The notes beneath the pieces are model-generated. The model had not been told where the DNA came from. It saw only the letters and a list, made by a program, of their open reading frames with translations, and ran no database searches. A stretch of 64,000 bases of DNA from Robertkochia flava (lineage in GTDB: Bacteria; Bacteroidota; Bacteroidia; Flavobacteriales; Flavobacteriaceae): positions 372,001-436,000 of the forward strand of contig NZ_JAINZT010000002.1 of the NCBI RefSeq assembly GCF_020166515.1. Direction: 5' to 3'. A program made the position numbers and the translations under genes. Positions 8,631-16,752 of the stretch are shown here, piece after piece. Position 1 is the stretch's first letter. Every line of letters starts with the position of its first letter.

Positions 8631-9689
8631 TTATTCCTTTTCAGATCCGGTGGCCTGATAGAACACGTTGTCCAGAAAGGAGATTATATCCCGGATCGGA
8701 CCTATGGCATTGTTTTCAAAACTGGTTCCCAGAAATTCGTTACTTCCGGAGTCGAGATAGGCATGTGGTTGGTCAGGGTACACTTTGTACAGTACATCTG
8801 CCCCCCGTTCGCGTAATGAGTTTACATAAGCTCCTACTGCAGCAGGGGGTGTAGTATTGTCTTCCTCGCCAACATGGCAGAATATGGGAGGGAGTTTCCG
8901 CTCTTCAGGGATGGTGTATATGGGTGAGACTTTTTTATAAAGGCTGCTGTGATCCTTGGCATTGAGGCTGTCTCCAAAGATACCTCTGGGTTTCCCATTT
9001 CCCATTTCCCAGAAAAAATTGGAAGCGCTTTCAAATCCTGTTCCGGGTCCATTTCCGCTGCATGCCGCCAGTAAGTCTGTTGCCGGATAACTTATAACAG
9101 CGGCCTGAACGGCCAGCAGGTTTTCCTTCTTTACGGTTTCCACAACTACGCCCTCGGGCATATAGGTGGGTTTAAAGCAGATTTGAGAAGCCGAAAGTCC
9201 GCAGGCTCCCAGGAGTTCCTGGCCTTGCATCACCATAGCCGCAAGCTGGCCTCCTGCACTGTCTCCGGTAACCGCGATCTGCTCAGGATCTCCTCCGTAG
9301 TCCCTGATGTTTTCCTTTACCCAGAGTACTGCGCCCATGGCGTCTTCAATGATCGCATTCATAGGGGTGGTATTGTTGTTGGCAGTGAGTAGCCTGTAAT
9401 CGACATTGCATACTACATATTTCCCTGTTCCTGCAATGTATTCCGACATTTCATCCATGATGGATTTGGTGTTGATGAGCCATCCGCCCCCATGATAGAT
9501 GATCAATACGGGCAGCCGGTTGTCATTCTCCTCCGGGGAATAGATATCCATGTGAAGTTCAGTGTTTCCCGGGGTAGCCCATAGCACATCCCTGGTTACT
9601 TTGTACTTTTCAGTTGCTGCCTCCTGGGCGTTAATTGCTATAGAGAAAAACAGGATGGTTAATAACTGGATTGACTTAAAAGATCGCAT
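8631..9689 (-). CDS. Secreted alpha/beta-hydrolase esterase (carboxylesterase/BD-FAE-like)
   Basis: A 352-residue exported esterase. A signal peptide (1-22, ending INAQ) precedes the catalytic domain. The oxyanion-hole motif HGGGW is at 66-70 and the nucleophile elbow GDSAGG at 142-147 puts the catalytic Ser at 144. Asp277 and His309 (QPHAY) are the likely triad partners. The HGGGW motif places it in the hormone-sensitive-lipase/acetyl-esterase group, members of which remove acyl groups from polysaccharides or small esters. It begins 7 bases after the GH3 glycosidase stop, so the two are co-transcribed and probably act on the same substrate. Confidence 0.88.
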   Translation of the reverse strand: MRSFKSIQLLTILFFSIAINAQEAATEKYKVTRDVLWATPGNTELHMDIYSPEENDNRLPVLIIYHGGGWLINTKSIMDEMSEYIAGTGKYVVCNVDYRLLTANNNTTPMNAIIEDAMGAVLWVKENIRDYGGDPEQIAVTGDSAGGQLAAMVMQGQELLGACGLSASQICFKPTYMPEGVVVETVKKENLLAVQAAVISYPATDLLAACSGNGPGTGFESASNFFWEMGNGKPRGIFGDSLNAKDHSSLYKKVSPIYTIPEERKLPPIFCHVGEEDNTTPPAAVGAYVNSLRERGADVLYKVYPDQPHAYLDSGSNEFLGTSFENNAIGPIRDIISFLDNVFYQATGSEKE

Positions 9690-9696
9690 AAACTGG

Positions 9697-12012
9697 TTAT
9701 TTTTTAAGAGTTTCTAGTGGTTTTTCAGGGGACAGGATGTCCTTTGTTTTTAATATAATCATGGAAGGTAATTCGAAGGATTTCTCATGGATAATCGTAT
9801 TCACATCGGTGCAAATCAAAACGCTGTAGGTACCCTCGTCTGTTTTCCAGCTGTTTTCCCTGGCATCAAAATACCCGAGTTCATCAATGGGGATGCTTAA
9901 GGTGATGTCCTGAGAACCTCCTGGCTGCAGGAGAGTGGTTTTAGTAAAGGCCTCCAACTCTTTCAGTGGCCCCCGGGAGTCTGCTTCAGGTGATTTTACA
10001 TAAACCTGTACCACTTCCTTTCCCTGATAAGTTCCTGTGTTAGAAATCGTAAGGTCAATATTGATGGTGTCTCCGTTTTTCCGGATGCTTATATCCTGGT
10101 AGTCAAACTGGGTATAAGACAGGCCATACCCAAAAGGGTAGGATACTTCTTCCCTGAAGGTGTCGAAATACCGATATCCGATATAGATGTCTTCCTTGTA
10201 GATTTCCCTGGATTCCTGAGCCATCATGGGATTCTCCGGTTTAGGGGCGTTCGGGTCTAAAACGGTTCCCGGGAAGTTTTCTGATGATGGAACGTCCTCA
10301 AGAGAAACAGGAAAGGTAACCGGGAGTTTACCGCTTGGAGTAACTGCTCCACTAAGGAGGTCTGCAATGGAATTGCCGCCCTCCTGTCCGGGTTGCCAGG
10401 CCAGAAGGATGGCGTCCGGAATCGATTTCCAGGATTGAGTTTCCATAACTCCACCTATGTTAAGTATCACCACAAATTTCTTTGATCTTGAGTGAAATGC
10501 CTCCGCCAGGGAAGTTATCAGTTCTTTTTCTTTTGGAGTGATCAGGTAATCGCCCTCGATGTTGCGGTCCTGGAATTCACCTGATGTACGTCCCAGGGTG
10601 TATATGCCCATGTCATTGTTCTCTGCCATACGATTTATGTCCTCCTGGGTTAGGGGCATCTCCCGTATAAGCCTGTCGGGTGCGAACCAAAATTCCTTGG
10701 GGGGCATGTTTTGCTCTTCAGATTTTATATAGCTGGTGTATTCCTGTGCCAACTCCCTGTTTACAGCAAAGCCTGCATTTTCAAGGCCTTCCTCTATGGA
10801 AACCATATAGGCCTTATTTACATCCCCGCTCCCGGTGCCTCCAGAGATAGTGGCATATGAGGTATTGCCAAACAATGCTATTTTGGTACCGTTCTGAATC
10901 GGAAGGGTATTCATGTTTTTTAAAAGTACCATGCCTTCGGTTGCAGCTTGTCTCGCAATGCCTTTGTGTTGTTCAAGCGGAGGGGTATTGGTTGGTTTGG
11001 ATCCGTTGAAGGATGGAGTTTTAAAATATTGGTTGAGGATATTTCTTATGTTTCGGTCGAGTATTTCTTCGCTGAGCACTCCTGATTTTACAGCTTCCAG
11101 GATGGCCGAATTCTGTTGGGGCGTTCCGGGCATCAGCAGATCATTTCCTGCTGCCATTTGTTGTATGGGATCTCGCCCGCCGAACCAATCGGTCATTACA
11201 AAGCCGGAGAAGTTCCATTCATTTCTTAGCAGATCGATTAATAAGGCAGTGTTCTCTGAGGCATAGATTCCGTTGATCTTATTGTAGGAGGACATGACAG
11301 CCCAGGGTTGTTCGATTTTCATGGCCACCCGAAATCCTTTCAGGTAGATCTCTCTAAGGGCCCGTTTGGAAACCACGGTGTTCAGGGCCGTACGGTTGGT
11401 TTCTGAGTTGTTTGCCACAAAGTGTTTTAAGGTGGCCCCGATGCCTTGCGATTGTACGCCCTTAACAAAATATCCGGCAATGGTGCCTGATAAAAGAGGG
11501 TCTTCAGAATAATATTCAAAATTTCGTCCACCAAGCGGATTACGGTGAATATTCAGGGCAGGTGCCAGTAAAAAGTCTATTCCGTAGTGTTTCCCCTCTA
11601 TTCCGAATGCCATCCCTACCTTCTTTACCAGTTCGGTGTTCCAGCTGGAGGAAATAGTGATGGCGGTTGGAAAGGCAGTAGCGTAAAATGATTGGTCCGG
11701 GGCTTCGTCCCTTTTGGGGTCAATGCGTATTCCGGCAGGGCCATCCGCAAATACAACGGCAGGGATGCCAAGCCTTTCGATACTGTAACTGGTGCCTGCC
11801 GCCCCGGGCACTTTGTCTTTGGTAGTGCCAACTGTGGCCTGTATGGGTTCGCTGTTTTCGGGCACGCCCGGAATGTCCATCCCGGTTCCGGTAACCATAT
11901 AGACTTTTTCTTCGAGGGACATAAGGCTTATCAGGCTGTCCGCTTTTTGACCGGTTTGGGCAGCCGAAATGCCGGTTATAAGAATACAGAGAACAAGAGC
12001 AATACGATTCAT
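9697..12012 (-). CDS. Secreted glycoside hydrolase family 3 (beta-glucosidase/xylosidase-like)
   Basis: A 771-residue exported glycosidase. A signal peptide (1-19, ending SAAQ) is followed by the GH3 (alpha/beta)8 barrel, with DGPAG at 90-94, GGRNFEYYSEDP at 161-172, KHF at 196-198 and the nucleophile Asp275 in FVMTDWFGG. The alpha/beta sandwich follows (about 360-600) and a C-terminal fibronectin III-like domain (about 655-755). It should remove terminal beta-linked sugars; the sugar is not decidable. First gene of a two-gene unit with the esterase; a Crp/Fnr regulator lies upstream on the same strand, 56 bases away. No SusC/SusD pair is present, so this is not a classical PUL. Confidence 0.93.
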   Translation of the reverse strand: MNRIALVLCILITGISAAQTGQKADSLISLMSLEEKVYMVTGTGMDIPGVPENSEPIQATVGTTKDKVPGAAGTSYSIERLGIPAVVFADGPAGIRIDPKRDEAPDQSFYATAFPTAITISSSWNTELVKKVGMAFGIEGKHYGIDFLLAPALNIHRNPLGGRNFEYYSEDPLLSGTIAGYFVKGVQSQGIGATLKHFVANNSETNRTALNTVVSKRALREIYLKGFRVAMKIEQPWAVMSSYNKINGIYASENTALLIDLLRNEWNFSGFVMTDWFGGRDPIQQMAAGNDLLMPGTPQQNSAILEAVKSGVLSEEILDRNIRNILNQYFKTPSFNGSKPTNTPPLEQHKGIARQAATEGMVLLKNMNTLPIQNGTKIALFGNTSYATISGGTGSGDVNKAYMVSIEEGLENAGFAVNRELAQEYTSYIKSEEQNMPPKEFWFAPDRLIREMPLTQEDINRMAENNDMGIYTLGRTSGEFQDRNIEGDYLITPKEKELITSLAEAFHSRSKKFVVILNIGGVMETQSWKSIPDAILLAWQPGQEGGNSIADLLSGAVTPSGKLPVTFPVSLEDVPSSENFPGTVLDPNAPKPENPMMAQESREIYKEDIYIGYRYFDTFREEVSYPFGYGLSYTQFDYQDISIRKNGDTINIDLTISNTGTYQGKEVVQVYVKSPEADSRGPLKELEAFTKTTLLQPGGSQDITLSIPIDELGYFDARENSWKTDEGTYSVLICTDVNTIIHEKSFELPSMIILKTKDILSPEKPLETLKK

Positions 12013-12068
12013 GAGCTTTTAATTTACTCAAAATTGAAGAATTGTTCCCGCAACTCAATTGATATATG

Positions 12069-12653
12069 TCAAATACGTGAGGACCTGATCCGACTGAGCG
12101 TTTCTGAAGTAATACCCAGGAAAGAGGCAATGTGTTGCAGAGGCGCCTTGAGAATGATGTTGGGGTGGTGTTTTTCGAGGTGTTCATACCGCTCTCTTGC
12201 GGTTTCAAATTGTATGGAACTCATGCGTTGCTGGGACAATACAAGGGAACCTGAGAACATGGCTATGAACAGGTTTGCTATTTCAAGATTACTGCCTATC
12301 AGGCGGCTGATGTCTTCCCGGGGGATTTTGAAGATTTGACTCTCCTCGATGGTCTCTATGGCCAGGGAGCTGGGCTGATTGGTAAAATAACTTTCGATGG
12401 AAAAACAAAATTCGCCCTTGTCAGCGAACCATTCGGTCACCTCTTTTCCGTTTTTCAGGTAATAAATTCTAACGAATCCGCGGTTCACAAAATAAATATG
12501 CCTGCAGGCTTTTCCAAAGGGAAGCAGCAGTTCCTGTTTTTCCAGGAAAACCTCATCGGTAATGGAGAGCAGTTGTTCAGTGCTTTCCGTGCTAAGAGTG
12601 TGAATATTGTTAAGAGCACCTATGAAGCCGGTACTCCTTTCCCGGTCTAACAT
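12069..12653 (-). CDS. Crp/Fnr-family transcriptional regulator
   Basis: A 194-residue regulator with an N-terminal cyclic-nucleotide-binding-like beta-roll (about 20-115, with LLPFGKACRHIYFVNRG in the usual place) and a C-terminal helix-turn-helix (about 150-194, ending LGITSETLSRIRSSRI). The Cys ligands of a true FNR iron-sulfur cluster are absent at the N-terminus. This is the common short Bacteroidota type whose ligand is usually unknown. It lies 56 bases upstream of the GH3-esterase pair on the same strand, so it either heads that transcript or controls it; that link is inference from position. Confidence 0.87.
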   Translation of the reverse strand: MLDRERSTGFIGALNNIHTLSTESTEQLLSITDEVFLEKQELLLPFGKACRHIYFVNRGFVRIYYLKNGKEVTEWFADKGEFCFSIESYFTNQPSSLAIETIEESQIFKIPREDISRLIGSNLEIANLFIAMFSGSLVLSQQRMSSIQFETARERYEHLEKHHPNIILKAPLQHIASFLGITSETLSRIRSSRI

Positions 12654-12692
12654 GGTTAACGTATTAAAGCAGGGTTGGAAGCTTGTGCATAG

Positions 12693-13628
12693 CTAGTCTA
12701 CAAGAAGCCAGGCATCCTGAGACTCCTCTCTTTTAATTTTTCTGAGATAGGATAAAGCTTCGTCTACATCGGCAAAGCTGGAATAAGCCACCTGATGCAA
12801 TCCGTATTTGTTTACGCCTAACAGATGCGCATCAAATCCGCGGTCTGTGAGTTCGTCTATCCTTTTCTGTGCATTGGCTTCAATACGAAAGGCGCCTGCA
12901 ACAATGTGATATTTCAGGGGGGCTTTATGCAATTCCAGGGTTACAGCCGGTAGTTCAATGGGTGAAGTGTCGAAAAATGTAGCCTGTTGAATCGTTTTTT
13001 CCACTTCCTGCTGGGCTTCCTGCTGGGCAAACTCCATGCGCCGGTTGTAATCCTGTTCCACCAGTTTGTAGCCTACAGTACCCGCCGATAAGGCAAGCAT
13101 AAATACGGCTGCATACTTGAGCAGGGAAGGGATGTTTGTGCGACGTTCCGGGGTAAATGCTACCGGTGTCTTCTCTTCCAGCTTTTCTACTTCTGCCTTA
13201 AGGGTCTCCCTGCTAACGGCAGGAGAAACAAAGGAAGACAGACCGAAGGAGCTGGTGAGGTAATTGACGTGGTCAGAAGGTTGAAAGAGAATTTTATTTT
13301 CATTGCTGTACCAGATCTCTCCGATTTGGTCCATTGCAATGGTCTCTCCGTTTTCCATTTTGGAGACCCAGCTTTGGACCTCTTTTTTGATCCTTGCCGA
13401 AGCCTCTTCATAGGCGATCTGGTTCACCTGGGCCACATGCTTGGTGAGCAGGCCGTCGTCATCGCTTAGCTGGCCGTTAAAGGAAATTACCTTGGTGGGC
13501 GGATAGAATACATTAGTGGTATGATACACTTTAGCAGATTGGTGTCTCGCAAGGAAAGATCCAAGTCCGGGAACCGTCACACACTGGTAGCGGTAAAGCA
13601 GGTCACTGATGTATTTTTCTATATGCAT
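12693..13628 (-). CDS. HU-CCDC81-like and SPOR domain membrane protein
   Basis: A 311-residue single-pass membrane protein. Residues about 1-130 match the tandem HU-like (prokaryotic CCDC81-type) domain: MHIEKYISDLLYRY, then VPGLGSFLARHQSA, then the FNGQLSDDDGLLTKHVA stretch. A transmembrane helix follows (about 169-187), then a periplasmic linker with coiled-coil character, and a C-terminal SPOR domain (about 233-308), a fold that binds glycan strands lacking stem peptides at division sites. The layout would put a DNA- or protein-binding HU module in the cytoplasm and a septal peptidoglycan sensor in the periplasm. It is divergent from dprA. Confidence 0.82.
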   Translation of the reverse strand: MHIEKYISDLLYRYQCVTVPGLGSFLARHQSAKVYHTTNVFYPPTKVISFNGQLSDDDGLLTKHVAQVNQIAYEEASARIKKEVQSWVSKMENGETIAMDQIGEIWYSNENKILFQPSDHVNYLTSSFGLSSFVSPAVSRETLKAEVEKLEEKTPVAFTPERRTNIPSLLKYAAVFMLALSAGTVGYKLVEQDYNRRMEFAQQEAQQEVEKTIQQATFFDTSPIELPAVTLELHKAPLKYHIVAGAFRIEANAQKRIDELTDRGFDAHLLGVNKYGLHQVAYSSFADVDEALSYLRKIKREESQDAWLLVD

Positions 13629-13729
13629 AAAACAAAGATGTAAAAAAATGTAAAAGGATTTGAGATTGTTATCCTAAATTTATTAACAGATTAAGAAATC
13701 CCCCTATTAACGTCCGGAAAATCAAAACA

Positions 13730-14836
13730 ATGACCAGTCAGAACGAATTGTATTTTTTGCTGGCCCTGCAGGGAACTCCGCGGATCGGGGATCTCAGGGC
13801 AAGAAAAATGATAGAAGCCTGCGGGAGTGCTGAAGCCGTTTTCAGCGAATCTCCGGGGAAATTAATGCAGATCGCGGGGATAGGTTCTGCCGCAGTCCGT
13901 ATGATAAGGGAAAAGGAAAATCTGACCCGGGCCGGGAAGGAACTCCATTGGATAGAATCGCGCAATATCAGGGCCATTCCGTTTACGCATCCTGACTTTC
14001 CCTTCAGGCTCAATCAATGTCCGGACGGTCCATTGGTTTTGTTTGTTCAGGGAGATGTGAATCTGAACCCTAGGCGTTGTATAAGTATAGTAGGTACAAG
14101 GCGGCTTACCCGTGAAGGCAGGGAATTTTGCGAACAGTTTGTAAAGGACCTCCTTCCGTATGCACCTGTAATTGTAAGCGGCTATGCCTATGGGGCGGAT
14201 ATTTGCGCCCACCTTTCGGCAGTGGAAAATGGCTTGCAAACCATAGCTTGTATGGCTCATGGATTAGGGCAAACCTATCCTTATGCGCATCGAATATACA
14301 ATGACCGCATCCTCAAAAACGGCGGGTTCATCACCGATTTTTGGGGTAATGAAGGTCCGGAGAGAGATCACTTTCTTAGGCGCAACCGGATCATTGCAGG
14401 AATCTCTGAGGCTGTGGTCGTTGTGGAGTCCGCAGAAAAGGGAGGAAGCCTGGTCACCGCAGATATTGCCAATTCCTATGACCGGGAGGTCTTTGCGGTA
14501 CCCGGCAGTCCCGGCGAACCATTTAAAAAAGGCTGTAATGCCCTTATTAAGAAACACCGGGCTCATCTTCTGGAGAGCGCCGAAGACCTGGTGTATATGC
14601 TGGGATGGGATGAAACCTCAAAGCGAAATAGTCCGGCTCAGCCCCAGTTGTTTCCGGTTCTTGATCCGGATGAAGAGGAGGTCTATGAAAAACTGCACCT
14701 GCATGGGAAGATGCTCATAGACGATATCGCCTTGTCTTGTCAAATGCCGGTACAAAGAGTCTCGGTAACCCTGTTAGGTATGGAAATGCGGGGGGTGGTC
14801 CGGCCGCTGCCCGGGAAATATTTTGAAATTGCCTGA
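13730..14836 (+). CDS. dprA: DNA-processing protein DprA
   Basis: A 368-residue cytoplasmic protein that loads RecA on incoming single-stranded DNA during natural transformation. An N-terminal helix-hairpin-helix/SAM-like region (about 1-75) precedes the Rossmann core: SIVGTRR (119-125), VSGYAYGAD (about 159-167), the NRIIAGIS stretch (about 219-226), and KGGSLVTA followed by VFAVPG. The C-terminal winged-helix (about 300-368) is present, so the protein is full length. It is divergent from the HU/SPOR gene and convergent with trpS, with only 2 bases between stops. No other competence gene is in the window. Confidence 0.95.
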   Translation: MTSQNELYFLLALQGTPRIGDLRARKMIEACGSAEAVFSESPGKLMQIAGIGSAAVRMIREKENLTRAGKELHWIESRNIRAIPFTHPDFPFRLNQCPDGPLVLFVQGDVNLNPRRCISIVGTRRLTREGREFCEQFVKDLLPYAPVIVSGYAYGADICAHLSAVENGLQTIACMAHGLGQTYPYAHRIYNDRILKNGGFITDFWGNEGPERDHFLRRNRIIAGISEAVVVVESAEKGGSLVTADIANSYDREVFAVPGSPGEPFKKGCNALIKKHRAHLLESAEDLVYMLGWDETSKRNSPAQPQLFPVLDPDEEEVYEKLHLHGKMLIDDIALSCQMPVQRVSVTLLGMEMRGVVRPLPGKYFEIA

Positions 14837-14838
14837 AT

Positions 14839-15807
14839 TTAGTAGCCCATCTTTTCCCGTACGCGCTGGAGCACCTTGTTGGCCACCGCAGCCGCTTTTG
14901 CAGCGCCTTCTTCAAGAATCGCATTAACCTCTTCCGGGTGATCCATAAAATAATTGAAGCGCTCCCGCTCTTCTGCAAAACGGGCTGTGATGAGTTCGTA
15001 CAGTGCCTGTTTGGCATGGCCGTAACCAAAGCCGCCGGCAAGGTATTTTTGGCGTAGGTCTTCCGTCTCAGCTGTGCTGGCCATCAGTTTATAGAGCGCA
15101 AAAACGTTGCATGTGTCAGGATCTTTAGGTTCCTCCAGCGGGGTGCTGTCGGTTTTAATACCCATAATTTGTTTTCTGAGCTTTTTATCCGGAAGAAATA
15201 TGTTGATGATATTATCTCTTGATTTGCTCATTTTTTCCCCATCGGTTCCCGGAACCAGTTTGGTGTTCTCCTGCACCCTGGCTTCAGGCATGACAAAGAG
15301 CTCTCCAACCTTGCTGTGTATTCTCGAGGCCACATCCCTGGTCATTTCCAGGTGTTGCAACTGGTCTTTTCCTACGGGTACGTACTCTGCGTCATAGAGC
15401 AGGATGTCTGCAGCCATGAGCATGGGGTACGTAAAGAGGCCGGTGTTCACATCAGCCAGCCTGTCGGCCTTATCTTTAAAGGAGTGGGCAAGTGTTAACC
15501 GCTGGTAAGGGAAATAGCAGCTCAGGTACCAGGTGAGCTCTGTGGTTTGTGGCACGTCGCTTTGGCGGTAGAAAACAGATTTACTGGTATCGAGTCCGCA
15601 GGCAAGCCAGGCCGCAGCAGTAGCAAGGGTGTTGGCACGCAGGGTATCCCCGTCTTTTATCTGGGTAAGTGAGTGCAGGTCGGCTATAAAAAGAAAGGAA
15701 TCGTTTTCCGGCTGCTTTGCCATTTCAATAGCGGGGATGATCGCTCCCAGGAGATTACCAAGATGTGGAACACCCGTACTTTGAATGCCTGTTAAAATTC
15801 TTGCCAT
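14839..15807 (-). CDS. trpS: Tryptophanyl-tRNA synthetase
   Basis: A 322-residue class I aminoacyl-tRNA synthetase that charges tRNA-Trp. The HIGH-type motif reads HLGN (15-18) within TGVPHLGNLLGA, and the KMSKS loop is exact at 192-196. The helical anticodon-binding part fills the C-terminus. Length and motifs are normal for the bacterial enzyme. It is a single-gene unit with a TAACTTTG -7 box 23 bases before the start. Confidence 0.97.
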   Translation of the reverse strand: MARILTGIQSTGVPHLGNLLGAIIPAIEMAKQPENDSFLFIADLHSLTQIKDGDTLRANTLATAAAWLACGLDTSKSVFYRQSDVPQTTELTWYLSCYFPYQRLTLAHSFKDKADRLADVNTGLFTYPMLMAADILLYDAEYVPVGKDQLQHLEMTRDVASRIHSKVGELFVMPEARVQENTKLVPGTDGEKMSKSRDNIINIFLPDKKLRKQIMGIKTDSTPLEEPKDPDTCNVFALYKLMASTAETEDLRQKYLAGGFGYGHAKQALYELITARFAEERERFNYFMDHPEEVNAILEEGAAKAAAVANKVLQRVREKMGY

Positions 15808-15830
15808 TTATATTGAGCTTTAGTGTCGCG

Positions 15831-15838
15831 CAAAGTTA
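15831..15838 (-). promoter_or_regulatory. -7 promoter box for trpS
   Basis: On the minus strand the bases read TAACTTTG, matching TAnnTTTG, 23 bases before the trpS ATG. Confidence 0.5.
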
Positions 15839-15902
15839 AGTATCGTAAAAGACTTTAAAAATAGCCTTGGAGTATTTGTTGGTACCTTTTGAATTAATAG
15901 GT

Positions 15903-15910
15903 TATGTTTG
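15903..15910 (+). promoter_or_regulatory. -7 promoter box for the acyltransferase gene
   Basis: TATGTTTG matches TAnnTTTG, 25 bases before the acyltransferase ATG. A TTG at 15879-15881 lies 21 bases upstream and is a possible -33 element. Confidence 0.5.
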
Positions 15911-15935
15911 TAACCGTAGTTAATAGTATTGCTCC

Positions 15936-16679
15936 ATGCTCAAGCCACTGAGATGTTTTTTAATGTTGTTGTATCGAATATGGTTCTATCTCCTTGCGGG
16001 GATACCGATACTCCTCTTTTTTCCGGTACTGTTGATCCTTACCTCTACTGAACGTTTATACCCGCAATTCTTCTGGTTTGCAAGGAATATTTGGGCAACC
16101 ACTATATTATATGGGATGGGTTTTTTTCCCACTTTTGAGAAGGAACAGAAACTGGAGAAAGGAAAAAGTTATATGCTGGTAGCTAATCATGTTTCTATGG
16201 CCGATATCATGCTTATGCTCAGGGCAAGCCGAAACCCTTTCGTTTTTGTTGGGAAGAAGGAATTGGTAAAACTACCTGTATTCGGTTTCTTTTACAGGAA
16301 GGTGTGCATCATGGTGGACCGCAGTTGCACCAAAAGCAGGTCCGGTGTTTTTAAGAGGGCCCAGGCCCGTTTGAACCAGGGGCTGAGTATTTGCATATTT
16401 CCGGAAGGGGGAGTGCCTATAGAAGAAGATATTGTTCTGGATAGGTTTAAGGATGGAGCCTTCAGTCTGGCCATAGATCATCAGATTCCTGTGGTTCCTA
16501 TGACATTCCGCGATAATAAAAAACGGTTTCCATTTGAGTTTTGCAAGGGAGGGCCCGGAAGGATGAGGGTCCATATCCATCGTTTCCTTGATACCGAAGG
16601 TAAAGATCTCAGTTGTAAAAGCCAGTTAAGGGATCAAACCCGTAAGGTGATCCTGGATTGTCTTCTGGAAGAGCAGTAA
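15936..16679 (+). CDS. plsC: 1-acyl-sn-glycerol-3-phosphate acyltransferase (PlsC family)
   Basis: A 247-residue membrane-bound acyltransferase that should convert lysophosphatidic acid to phosphatidic acid. Two N-terminal hydrophobic segments (about 9-36 and 48-66) precede the catalytic motif NHxxxxD, here NHVSMAD at 84-90. Block III FPEGG is at 155-159 and a VPMTFRD-like block IV near 188-194. Length fits PlsC. Family members can also acylate other lipids (for example ornithine or aminolipids), so the symbol is by family. It is divergent from trpS, with its own -7 box. Confidence 0.88.
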   Translation: MLKPLRCFLMLLYRIWFYLLAGIPILLFFPVLLILTSTERLYPQFFWFARNIWATTILYGMGFFPTFEKEQKLEKGKSYMLVANHVSMADIMLMLRASRNPFVFVGKKELVKLPVFGFFYRKVCIMVDRSCTKSRSGVFKRAQARLNQGLSICIFPEGGVPIEEDIVLDRFKDGAFSLAIDHQIPVVPMTFRDNKKRFPFEFCKGGPGRMRVHIHRFLDTEGKDLSCKSQLRDQTRKVILDCLLEEQ

Positions 16680-16708
16680 AAAAAATGCTCCCCACCACAG
16701 GGAGCATT
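16678..16708 (-). terminator. Intrinsic terminator of the sigma/barrel operon
   Basis: A 9-bp perfect stem (AATGCTCCC, 16684-16692, with GGGAGCATT, 16700-16708) and a 7-base loop. Read on the minus strand it is followed by a run of eight T residues, so it ends the minus-strand transcript of the barrel-fusion gene. There is no T-run on the plus side. Confidence 0.8.
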
Positions 16709-16752
16709 CCGGTCATCATTGCTTTAGCAATTTAACCTAACCAACTAAAAGT

